The notes beneath the pieces were generated by a model. The model saw only the letters and a program-made list of their open reading frames with translations, searched no databases and was not told where the DNA came from. A stretch of DNA of 10,889 bases from M3007 sp039804245 (lineage in GTDB: Bacteria; Bacteroidota; Bacteroidia; Chitinophagales; Saprospiraceae). Below are positions 1 to 5,742 of the stretch, in pieces; the stretch's first letter is position 1; every line of letters begins with the position of its first letter. The stretch lies in the NCBI GenBank assembly GCA_039804245.1, contig JBDLWO010000023.1, positions 1-10,889 on the forward strand, read 5' to 3'. The position numbers were made by a program, and so were the translations under genes.

Positions 1-573
1 GGTCTGAAAAAAACATGGTCGGATAACCTCTCTGCCTCACTGGCGCTCTACCACATCCGGAAGTTTGATGTACTGGCGCCCGACCCGGCTGACCCCAACG
101 GCTTTGGTATTATTCAGATAGATGAAGTATACAGCAGAGGTGTCGAGGTTTCTGTACAGGGGCGCCTGTTGCCAGGCCTGGATGCCGTTGTCAATTATGC
201 CTACAACGAGGCGCGTACGCCGGGTGATTACGGGTACGATGGCAATCCGGCCGGCTGGTTTCCGGGGGCACCCAATACCAGTATCAATGCCTGGACGCAC
301 TATACACCCGGTTCGGGGCCACTGAAGAAGTTTCGTGCCGGACTGGGGGCAACACATCTAGGCAAGCGCAGTACCTATACACCCGGATTTGAAGTGCCTG
401 CCTTTACCACGCTGGATGCGGTTATTGCCCGGGAGCACGCACGCTTCCGAGTGGCACTGAATTTGTATAATCTGACAAACACCCGATATTGGCACGGCGC
501 CTACGGCCCAAGCAACCTGTGGCCCGGCAATCCGCGCAGTTTCAGATTGACCATAACCTGCAAACTTTTTTGA
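1..573 (+). CDS. TonB-dependent siderophore-type outer-membrane receptor, C-terminal part (5' end outside window)
   Basis: The frame is open from base 1 to a TGA at 571-573, giving the last 190 residues of a longer protein. The sequence alternates short beta-strand-like segments with loops, as in the 22-strand barrel of TonB-dependent receptors. The ending is diagnostic: a YNLTNTRYW motif, then a G-rich loop, PGNPRSFRL and a final strand ending in Phe, matching the 'NL.N..Y......PG.PR' ending of ferric-siderophore receptors and the C-terminal aromatic recognised by the BAM machinery. Such receptors import ferric chelates or other large ligands across the outer membrane using TonB energy. The plug domain, TonB box and signal peptide lie outside the window, so the ligand cannot be assigned. 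The next gene starts 4 bp downstream on the same strand, so the two are probably cotranscribed. Family call is firm; siderophore specificity is inference. Confidence 0.88.
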   Translation, partial: GLKKTWSDNLSASLALYHIRKFDVLAPDPADPNGFGIIQIDEVYSRGVEVSVQGRLLPGLDAVVNYAYNEARTPGDYGYDGNPAGWFPGAPNTSINAWTHYTPGSGPLKKFRAGLGATHLGKRSTYTPGFEVPAFTTLDAVIAREHARFRVALNLYNLTNTRYWHGAYGPSNLWPGNPRSFRLTITCKLF

Positions 574-577
574 CTTC

Positions 578-1045
578 ATGCATACTATTCAGATTGCCGC
601 CCGGTTCAGGGAAGTCCTCCTGAACGGCTCCTGGATTTCAACCAATTTCAAAACCCAGCTGGAAGATGTAACGCTGGAGGAGGCCACGACTGAAATTGCC
701 AATCTCAACACGATCGCTCTGCTGGCATTCCATATTCACTACTATGTGGCCGGGGTACTCAATGTACTGGAAGGAGGATCTCTTGATATCCGGGACAAAT
801 TCAGTTTCGATATGCCGCCGATGAATACAGCAGCTGACTGGGACGTACTCAGGAGTCGTATGTGGAAAGATGCGGAACAATTTGCACAAAAAGTGGAACA
901 GCTGCCCGACAGCGAACTCTGGAATGTTTTCACAGATGAAAAATACGGCAACTACTACCGCAATATGGAGGGCATGATAGAACACTGCTACTACCACCTC
1001 GGACAGATAGTACTGCTGAAAAAGCTGGTGCGCGGCAGCAAGTAA
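578..1045 (+). CDS. DinB-family (YfiT/DUF1572-like) four-helix-bundle protein
   Basis: A 155-residue protein, the usual size for the DinB superfamily. Helical segments dominate, and the family's metal-ligand histidines are recognisable: H52 or H54 in the AFHIHYY segment of the second helix, and H136 and H140 in EHCYYHLGQI, which fits the family's H-x3-H-x-GQ signature. Members are metal-binding four-helix bundles; characterised ones are thiol-dependent transferases or hydrolases, but most are of unknown function, so no reaction is assigned. The ATG at 578 is only 4 bp after the receptor stop and has no Shine-Dalgarno sequence, which is normal for Bacteroidota. The close spacing suggests a shared transcript but need not mean a shared function. 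The TAA stop is directly adjacent to the stop of the opposing gene, with no intergenic base and no evident terminator hairpin. Confidence 0.85.
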   Translation: MHTIQIAARFREVLLNGSWISTNFKTQLEDVTLEEATTEIANLNTIALLAFHIHYYVAGVLNVLEGGSLDIRDKFSFDMPPMNTAADWDVLRSRMWKDAEQFAQKVEQLPDSELWNVFTDEKYGNYYRNMEGMIEHCYYHLGQIVLLKKLVRGSK

Positions 1046-1876
1046 TCAGTCTCGCACCTCGAGTTTGTACCCGATTCCGTGTACGGCTACTATAGCTACC
1101 GTAGGATCATCTGCCAGTTTTTTCCGGAGTCTTGAAACAAACACATCCAGGCTCCGCCCAACGAGCACACCTTCATCGGCCCAGATCCGGTTGATAATGA
1201 ACTCGCGTTCCATCAACTGATCCGGATTTTCGGCAAAGAGCTGCAGCAACTTGGCCTCCCGGAATGTCAGCGACTGACTTTTGCCGCCACACATCAGTAT
1301 TTGTCCTGCATAATCGAGCCGGGAATTGCCCAGTTGCATCCAGCGTGTGTCGCTCGCGCGTACGCGTACAGGAGTCAGCGCGGCGAGGAGTGCCAGCAGA
1401 ATCAAAATGAGGGCGCATGCCCCCGGAAAAGTGTTATTCTCCTGAAATGCAACTTCCAGATAGTGACAGCCGTCCGGATACTCCCTGCCGCTGCACGGAA
1501 CCGGCAGACTGTCCGCCAGATCTGCCTGCTGATAGCCCAGATCAATAAAATTGTCGAGACAGCGCCTGACAGATACCCTGTAGCTGTTGCGTATGCCATG
1601 CTGGTCGAGCGATGACTGCAGCGCAGAGGGCCAGTCCTTGTATGAGAAGCCTGACTCAATCCGCACTGTCCACACATTGCCCTGCAGCCGCTCAAAAGCA
1701 GGAATACGGGAGGTGGAATCGCCACTGGCACGCAGCATGCGGTCGGCGGCTTTTCTGAGAGCCAGGTTGATCTGATCCGCATCCGGCTGACTTCCCGAGA
1801 AGTACAAAAAGGCCGGACAAATGGCTGCAACAGCCAGTAGCCAGTGGATAAATGGCCTGATTCGGGTTAAGTTCAT
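1046..1876 (-). CDS. Membrane-anchored winged-helix (OmpR/PhoB-type) transcriptional regulator
   Basis: 276 residues. Visible order: a short cytoplasmic N-terminus, a hydrophobic segment at about 8-27, a presumed periplasmic region of about 120 residues with four cysteines (C106, C128, C137 and C20 at the membrane edge), a second transmembrane segment at about 150-169, then a C-terminal Trans_reg_C winged helix at about 180-274. The wHTH is clear: LTFREAKLLQLF, the recognition helix RSLDVFVSRLRKKL (241-254) and the wing VHGIGYKL. There is no receiver domain, so it is not a classical response regulator. It resembles ToxR/CadC-type one-component regulators in principle but with the DNA-binding domain at the C-terminus behind two membrane spans. 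It lies 16 bp downstream of the lipoprotein gene on the same strand, suggesting an operon in which the lipoprotein or its ligand is sensed. Direct repeats at 2959-2987 are plausible binding sites. The wHTH call is firm; sensing and target are inference. Confidence 0.85.
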   Translation of the reverse strand: MNLTRIRPFIHWLLAVAAICPAFLYFSGSQPDADQINLALRKAADRMLRASGDSTSRIPAFERLQGNVWTVRIESGFSYKDWPSALQSSLDQHGIRNSYRVSVRRCLDNFIDLGYQQADLADSLPVPCSGREYPDGCHYLEVAFQENNTFPGACALILILLALLAALTPVRVRASDTRWMQLGNSRLDYAGQILMCGGKSQSLTFREAKLLQLFAENPDQLMEREFIINRIWADEGVLVGRSLDVFVSRLRKKLADDPTVAIVAVHGIGYKLEVRD

Positions 1877-1892
1877 GCCCGAAAAGTACGAA

Positions 1893-2888
1893 TTAACACC
1901 CTCCGTTATTGCTCACGAGCAAATATAAATCACTGCCTGTTGAAATCAGGTTGGTGAATATGTCACTTTTTGTTGTGACCGGGTTTACGGGCTTCCAGTG
2001 CGCGCCCATGTCATCGGATCGGAACATACCGGTTGAAGCAACTACATAAATATAATTGCCCATGATATCCATATCATAGATAGCTCCGGGGGGTGGTGTA
2101 CCGAAGGGCAGCCACGTCAGTCCGTTGTCTGCCGACAGGTACAGTCCGGCATTCCGGACGCCCTTTACGGCGGGGTCCTGTTCGAGCAAACCCAGCAGGC
2201 CGCTGGCAGTGACACGTATCTGCCTTGCTTCCAGATCTCCATAGAGCGTTCGCTCCCACGATTTTCCATCATCGGCCGATCGGAATATACCGGCAATGCT
2301 GCCGGCAACAATGACTCCGTCACTGATGGTAAAATTCCGCAACTGCGTTCCCTTGCACACCTGTTTCCAGTTGTTGCCATGATCTTCAGACCGGTATATT
2401 CCGCTCTCACAGCCCAGTAATATGGTTCCGTTGGGTGTTTCAACGAGTGCATTGACCAGCTGATCGGGCAATTTCTGATGCAGGGGCGCCCAAAGATCGG
2501 CGCCGGGCAATTCCTGATATACTCCATGCCAGTGCGACACCAGGTATTTCCCATTTGCTCCGTCATAAACACCCACTACCTCCCGTACATCCATGGGCAT
2601 TTTGGTCCATACTACTTCAGAGATGTATTTGATACCCTGGTACAAGCCATCGGCTGCCCCCAGCCAGATTGTTCCGTTCAGGGCATTCAGACTGTTGGGA
2701 TTGAGGCTGTCCGACAGATCCCCGCTGATATCTTCCCAGGTGTTTCCGCCGTCGGAGGAATGGTAAATAATGCCGGATTTGGCCACCGTGCTGTCATTCT
2801 GTATTCTTGACGATTCGGCGGCAGATTCGTACTGGCAGGCGGTTCCCAATCCCAAAAGAATCATGAGAAAAAACAGGCGTGTATGCAT
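1893..2888 (-). CDS. Asp-box (BNR/VPS10-like) beta-propeller lipoprotein
   Basis: I place the start at the ATG ending at 2888 (331 residues) and not at the upstream in-frame ATG at 2921. The protein then opens with a proper lipoprotein signal (MHTRLFFLMILLGLGTAC, lipid Cys at 18), and a promoter-like CACCTTTG at 2926-2919 overlaps the upstream ATG. The -3 Gly makes the lipobox imperfect. Five Asp-box motifs (S-x-D-x-G-x-x-W) lie at about residues 44-51, 167-174, 204-211, 252-259 and 291-298, with beta-rich spacing typical of the sialidase/VPS10/YCF48-like propeller folds. Sialidase catalytic residues cannot be confirmed and the annotation 'exo-alpha-sialidase' should be avoided. It is probably anchored in the outer or inner membrane facing the periplasm or the outside. 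The membrane-bound regulator follows 16 bp downstream and the patatin gene diverges. The function may be ligand or protein binding; this is inference. Confidence 0.82.
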   Translation of the reverse strand: MHTRLFFLMILLGLGTACQYESAAESSRIQNDSTVAKSGIIYHSSDGGNTWEDISGDLSDSLNPNSLNALNGTIWLGAADGLYQGIKYISEVVWTKMPMDVREVVGVYDGANGKYLVSHWHGVYQELPGADLWAPLHQKLPDQLVNALVETPNGTILLGCESGIYRSEDHGNNWKQVCKGTQLRNFTISDGVIVAGSIAGIFRSADDGKSWERTLYGDLEARQIRVTASGLLGLLEQDPAVKGVRNAGLYLSADNGLTWLPFGTPPPGAIYDMDIMGNYIYVVASTGMFRSDDMGAHWKPVNPVTTKSDIFTNLISTGSDLYLLVSNNGGC

Positions 2889-2918
2889 GGAGTGTTTGTT
2901 TTGGTTGAAATAATGGTA

Positions 2919-2926
2919 CAAAGGTG
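2919..2926 (-). promoter_or_regulatory. Candidate Bacteroidota -7 element for the lipoprotein/regulator operon
   Basis: The minus strand reads CACCTTTG, one mismatch from the Bacteroidota -7 form TAnnTTTG. Transcription would start near 2912-2916, giving a leader of about 25 nt before the ATG at 2888 and placing the alternative ATG at 2921 inside the promoter. No clear -33 TTG was found at the usual distance. Confidence 0.4.
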
Positions 2927-2927
2927 T

Positions 2928-2947
2928 GGTTTACAGCCGTCATTACA
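2928..2947 (-). promoter_or_regulatory. Two half-sites related to TGTAAAAC facing the lipoprotein operon
   Basis: On the minus strand TGTAATGA (2947-2940) and TGTAAACC (2935-2928) share TGTAA with the three plus-strand repeats nearby and are offset by 12 bp from each other. They sit immediately upstream of the candidate -7 element at 2926-2919. Together with the plus-strand array they make the intergenic region look like one divergent operator. The second site matches TGTAAAAC at 7 of 8 positions, the first at only about 5 of 8. Confidence 0.4.
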
Positions 2948-2958
2948 GTTCAACGTAT

Positions 2959-2987
2959 TGTAAAACTATGTAAAACGGTTGTAAAAC
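2959..2987 (+). repeat. Three direct TGTAAAAC repeats with helical spacing, candidate operator
   Basis: TGTAAAAC occurs exactly at 2959-2966, 2969-2976 and 2980-2987, so the starts are 10 and 11 bp apart, one DNA turn. Tandem half-sites on one face of the helix are the binding mode of OmpR/PhoB-type winged-helix proteins, and such a protein is encoded at 1046-1876. The last copy overlaps the TTG of the candidate patatin promoter, as an activator site touching the -33 region would. The repeats are read directly; the regulator assignment is inference. Confidence 0.6.
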
Positions 2988-3005
2988 ATATAGTTATTAC
3001 CTTTG
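2979..3005 (+). promoter_or_regulatory. Bacteroidota-type promoter of the patatin gene
   Basis: TACCTTTG at 2998-3005 matches the -7 form TAnnTTTG exactly. A TTG at 2979-2981 precedes it by 16 bp, slightly short of the usual spacing. Transcription would begin at about 3009-3012, that is at or after the first ATG (3007). This argues that translation starts at the next in-frame ATG, 3025, with a leader of about 15 nt. Confidence 0.6.
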
Positions 3006-3006
3006 T

Positions 3007-4443
3007 ATGCGTTATCAGTTGAATATGCCTGACCAAATCAGCAACATTGCCCTTTCCCTTTCCGGTGGTGGATACCGGGCTGCAGCCTTTCATCTGGGCT
3101 GTATGAAATACCTGAACGATGAAATCCGGGACGGAGCATCTGTCCTGGACCGACTGGTTATACTGTCGTCCATTTCAGGGGGAACTATCACGGCTGTCGT
3201 GTATGCGCACACGCTTGCGCGGGGCAGATCATTTCAGGAGTTTTACGAGGCAGTAAAGGATTTCCTGCACAGAGATGAGTTGCTGAACAGGGCGTTTGGC
3301 AAACTGAATAATCCGGACGCATGGAAAGCGTATCCGATGAAACAGAGAAATCTGATTAATGCATTTGCATTGGTGTATGATGAGATGCTTTTCAACGGAG
3401 CCACACTCGGCGATTTGTTCGATGCGCGGGCTTTACTGCCGGAGTTTGCTTTCAATGCTACCGATGTGGATCACAGTGCGTTATTCCGGTTTGCGGTCAA
3501 TTCCGGCAAGGCACTTATCGGGCACAGCAAGTCCAAGGTAACGCAGGAAGCTGCGCGCGAGATTCGTCTGGCGGATATTGTAGCGGCATCCAGTTGTTTC
3601 CCGGGTGGTTTTGAGCCCATGATTATGCCCGGCGATTTCGCGCGTAGCGAGGACAGTCCCCTCAGCAAACTTTGGACAAACAGACACCCCGTCCGCCTGA
3701 TGGATGGGGGTATTCTGGATAATCAGGGTATTGAGTCGGTAAAACTGTTTGAAAGACGAATGAGCAACGAGGGCGCTAATCCGTACATTGGCACTTTTAT
3801 CATATCTGATGCAAGTCGAAAGGAAACAGAGGTGCCCGAAGCCGAAGTCCCTGTAAAAACCCCGTTTTTGCTTCATTGGTCGTTGCGTCATTATCAGATG
3901 ATATCATGTGTACTGGCGGTCTTGTCGGCAGTTGTGCTGTCTCTTTTCGAATCCAAATGGATTATTGTGCCTGCGGCAATGGTTTTGACTGTTTGCCTTT
4001 TGTGGCTGGCAGCGGGTTATGTGTTAGCGCGCCAGTTTATTACTGCCATAAAGGGTATTGTATCGGAGGAGTCTCCCGATTTTCTGAAGGATTTCGGGGC
4101 TCTTCAAAAGGTACCATTGAAGTATGTTGTTCGTGAGCTGGCCTCCCGTTTGTCGTCCATCGGACGGCTGGGAGATGTTTTTCTGAGCCGGATCAGAGAC
4201 ATGAACTATAAATCGCTCTTTGGAGACAGCTACTGGAGAGAACGCGTGATCACAAATTATATTTATGATTTATTGGGCAAGTCTTCAGATTCCGGGCAAT
4301 CAGTTGAGCTTGCCAACAAGATGGAAACCACCCTTTGGTTTTCGCCGGAACAAAAGCAACCTGACAGACTTATGCTGGATGCGCTCATTGAGGCGGGCAG
4401 GGTTACGATGAAGCATAACCTGGAGAGCAAAAAAAAGGGATAA
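3007..4443 (+). CDS. Patatin-like phospholipase with a transmembrane hairpin
   Basis: 478 residues from the ATG at 3007, or 472 from the ATG at 3025, which the promoter at 2998-3005 favours. The N-terminal part is a patatin acyl hydrolase: oxyanion-hole GGGYR at 20-24, nucleophile serine S57 in SISGG (a G-x-S-x-G variant with Ser in the first position), and the dyad aspartate D233 in DGG. Such enzymes cleave acyl chains from membrane lipids. The domain is followed, near 297-314 and 317-343, by two hydrophobic segments that form a probable transmembrane hairpin, and then by a charged region of about 135 residues that I do not recognise. There is no signal peptide, so the catalytic domain should face the cytoplasm, held at the inner membrane. 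It is transcribed divergently from the lipoprotein/regulator pair and preceded by the TGTAAAAC array. Catalytic residues are intact; substrate unknown. Confidence 0.85.
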   Translation: MRYQLNMPDQISNIALSLSGGGYRAAAFHLGCMKYLNDEIRDGASVLDRLVILSSISGGTITAVVYAHTLARGRSFQEFYEAVKDFLHRDELLNRAFGKLNNPDAWKAYPMKQRNLINAFALVYDEMLFNGATLGDLFDARALLPEFAFNATDVDHSALFRFAVNSGKALIGHSKSKVTQEAAREIRLADIVAASSCFPGGFEPMIMPGDFARSEDSPLSKLWTNRHPVRLMDGGILDNQGIESVKLFERRMSNEGANPYIGTFIISDASRKETEVPEAEVPVKTPFLLHWSLRHYQMISCVLAVLSAVVLSLFESKWIIVPAAMVLTVCLLWLAAGYVLARQFITAIKGIVSEESPDFLKDFGALQKVPLKYVVRELASRLSSIGRLGDVFLSRIRDMNYKSLFGDSYWRERVITNYIYDLLGKSSDSGQSVELANKMETTLWFSPEQKQPDRLMLDALIEAGRVTMKHNLESKKKG

Positions 4444-4483
4444 TACAGTGTGGGCGTGAGCAAACACCTGTTAACAAAAAAAT

Positions 4484-4514
4484 CGGACCCGATCACACTA
4501 ACGCGATGGGTCCG
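4484..4514. terminator. Hairpin terminator between the converging patatin and gcvT genes
   Basis: CGGACCC at 4484-4490 pairs with GGGTCCG at 4508-4514, with ATC/GAT extending the inner stem after a one-base bulge. A run of seven A precedes it and a T-rich stretch follows, so it could stop transcription in either direction. It lies 40 bp after the patatin stop. Confidence 0.6.
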
Positions 4515-4529
4515 TTCATTTATTTGAAA

Positions 4530-4545
4530 AGACCATTTCTGGTCT
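4530..4545 (-). terminator. Intrinsic terminator of gcvT
   Basis: The minus strand forms AGACCA - GAAA - TGGTCT, a 6-bp stem closed by a GNRA-type tetraloop and followed by TTTTC. It is 40 nt after the gcvT stop. The stem is short, so it may act together with the neighbouring hairpin at 4484-4514. Confidence 0.5.
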
Positions 4546-4585
4546 CTTTACACAAGTTGATTGGAAACGTTTCAGGGACTCATTT

Positions 4586-5713
4586 TCACACCTTCCCCGA
4601 CACAAAAGGCAGTCTGCACACCACGGCTTCCAGCTTTTTACTTCCGGCCACGATCATGATTTTGGTGCCGGGCTCGGCGTATTTTGCCTTTACATAGCCC
4701 ATACCAATCGGCTTGTCGAGGGTGGGGGAGTGGGTTCCTGAGGTAACCACGCCAATGACGACTCCGCGGCGACTTTCTATGACGTAATCGTGTCGCGGTA
4801 CGCGGCGCTCGTTGTCGAGCGTGAATGCCACCAGTTTTCGTTTTACACCATTGGCTTTTTGCTTGACAAATTTCTCTTTGGATGGGAAATCGGCCTCTTT
4901 ATTCAGTTTGGTAATCCAGCCGAGGCCGGCTTCGAGCGGGCTGGTTTTGTCGTTAATGTCATTACCATAAAGGCAGTATCCCATTTCAAGGCGGAGTGTG
5001 TCGCGGGCGCCCAGTCCGGCTGGTTTGATACCGAATTTCTCACCTGCTTTGAACACTTTATCCCATATTTTGGCGATATCGCGATTTTTGGCGTAAATCT
5101 CAAAACCTCCTGAGCCTGTGTAGCCGGTAGCTGATACGATTACGTTTTTGCACCCGGCGAACTTGCCCCGGCGGAAGTTGTAGTATTTGATGGAACCCAG
5201 GTCAATATCGGTCAGTTTTTTCAGTGCCTCCACAGCTTTGGGTCCCTGAACAGCGATCAGGCCGGTTTTGGAGGAGATATTCTGCATTTTGACATCGAAT
5301 CTGAGGGAAATCCGCCTGAGCCAGCGCCAGTCCTTGATTTCGTTGCTGGCATTGACCACCAGCATATAGGATTCTTCTCCGGCTACAGTCATTTCCGGTT
5401 CGTCGTCGAGGCGGTAAACGAGGAGGTCGTCCACAATACCGCCCTTTTTATTGGGCATACAGGAGTACTGTATTTCTCCGGGCTTCAGTTTGCTTACGTC
5501 ATTTGAGGTGGCTGCCTGCAGAAAGGCAGTCGCCTGTTTTCCGCGCACGATGAATTCTCCCATGTGACTCACGTCGAACACACCTACTGCCTGTCGGACG
5601 GCGTGGTGTTCTTCTGTGATAGTGGAGTAAGAGATGGGCATGTTATAGCCGGCGAATTCGGCCATTTTGGCGCCGAGGGCGGTGTGTTTCTCGGTGAGTG
5701 GTGTATTTTTCAT
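4586..5713 (-). CDS. gcvT: Aminomethyltransferase, glycine cleavage system T protein
   Basis: 375 residues, close to the usual 360-370. GcvT takes the aminomethyl group from the lipoyl-loaded H protein, releasing ammonia and passing the one-carbon unit to tetrahydrofolate to give 5,10-methylene-THF, in the cytoplasm. Family landmarks are present in order: an N-terminal MKNTPLTEKH start, FDVSHMGEF (about 46-54), GGIVDDLLVYRL with the conserved Asp at 95/96, VQGP, ATGYTGSGGFEIY, and GLGARDTLRLEMGYCLYGNDI with the folate-domain Arg. A short extra stretch (about 104-114, EPEMTVAGEES) precedes the usual YMLVVNAS strand and looks like a small loop insertion. It starts 29 bp after the stop of the secreted peptidase and probably shares its transcript, though no functional link is evident. 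No gcvH or gcvP is in the window, so the other subunits are encoded elsewhere. Confidence 0.97.
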   Translation of the reverse strand: MKNTPLTEKHTALGAKMAEFAGYNMPISYSTITEEHHAVRQAVGVFDVSHMGEFIVRGKQATAFLQAATSNDVSKLKPGEIQYSCMPNKKGGIVDDLLVYRLDDEPEMTVAGEESYMLVVNASNEIKDWRWLRRISLRFDVKMQNISSKTGLIAVQGPKAVEALKKLTDIDLGSIKYYNFRRGKFAGCKNVIVSATGYTGSGGFEIYAKNRDIAKIWDKVFKAGEKFGIKPAGLGARDTLRLEMGYCLYGNDINDKTSPLEAGLGWITKLNKEADFPSKEKFVKQKANGVKRKLVAFTLDNERRVPRHDYVIESRRGVVIGVVTSGTHSPTLDKPIGMGYVKAKYAEPGTKIMIVAGSKKLEAVVCRLPFVSGKV

Positions 5714-5742
5714 GATGAAATCAGAATTTCAGGAAAAGGCCA

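Noticed and set aside
638..997. 119-codon antisense frame within the DinB-type gene
   Set aside because: It is a shadow of a clear family member on the plus strand and has no recognisable features.
1899..1904. GGAGGG on the minus strand upstream of the membrane-bound regulator, resembling a Shine-Dalgarno site
   Set aside because: It is more than 20 nt from the ATG at 1876 and encodes the Gly-Gly near the C-terminus of the lipoprotein; spacing is wrong for ribosome binding.
1893..2888. Sialidase function for the Asp-box lipoprotein
   Set aside because: Asp boxes are structural and occur in many propellers; the catalytic arginine triad and the FRIP motif of sialidases were not seen.
2959..2987. 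Short repeats considered as a CRISPR array
   Set aside because: The repeat unit is 8 bp with 2-3 bp gaps; there are no spacers and no cas genes. An operator array fits better.
3007..4443. Patatin as an anti-phage effector (CBASS-like)
   Set aside because: No cyclic-nucleotide synthase, sensor or accessory defence gene is adjacent; the neighbours are an envelope lipoprotein, a regulator and gcvT.
4506..4697. Small plus-strand reading frame of 63 codons downstream of the patatin gene
   Set aside because: It starts inside the terminator hairpin and overlaps the 3' end of gcvT in antisense; no family features.
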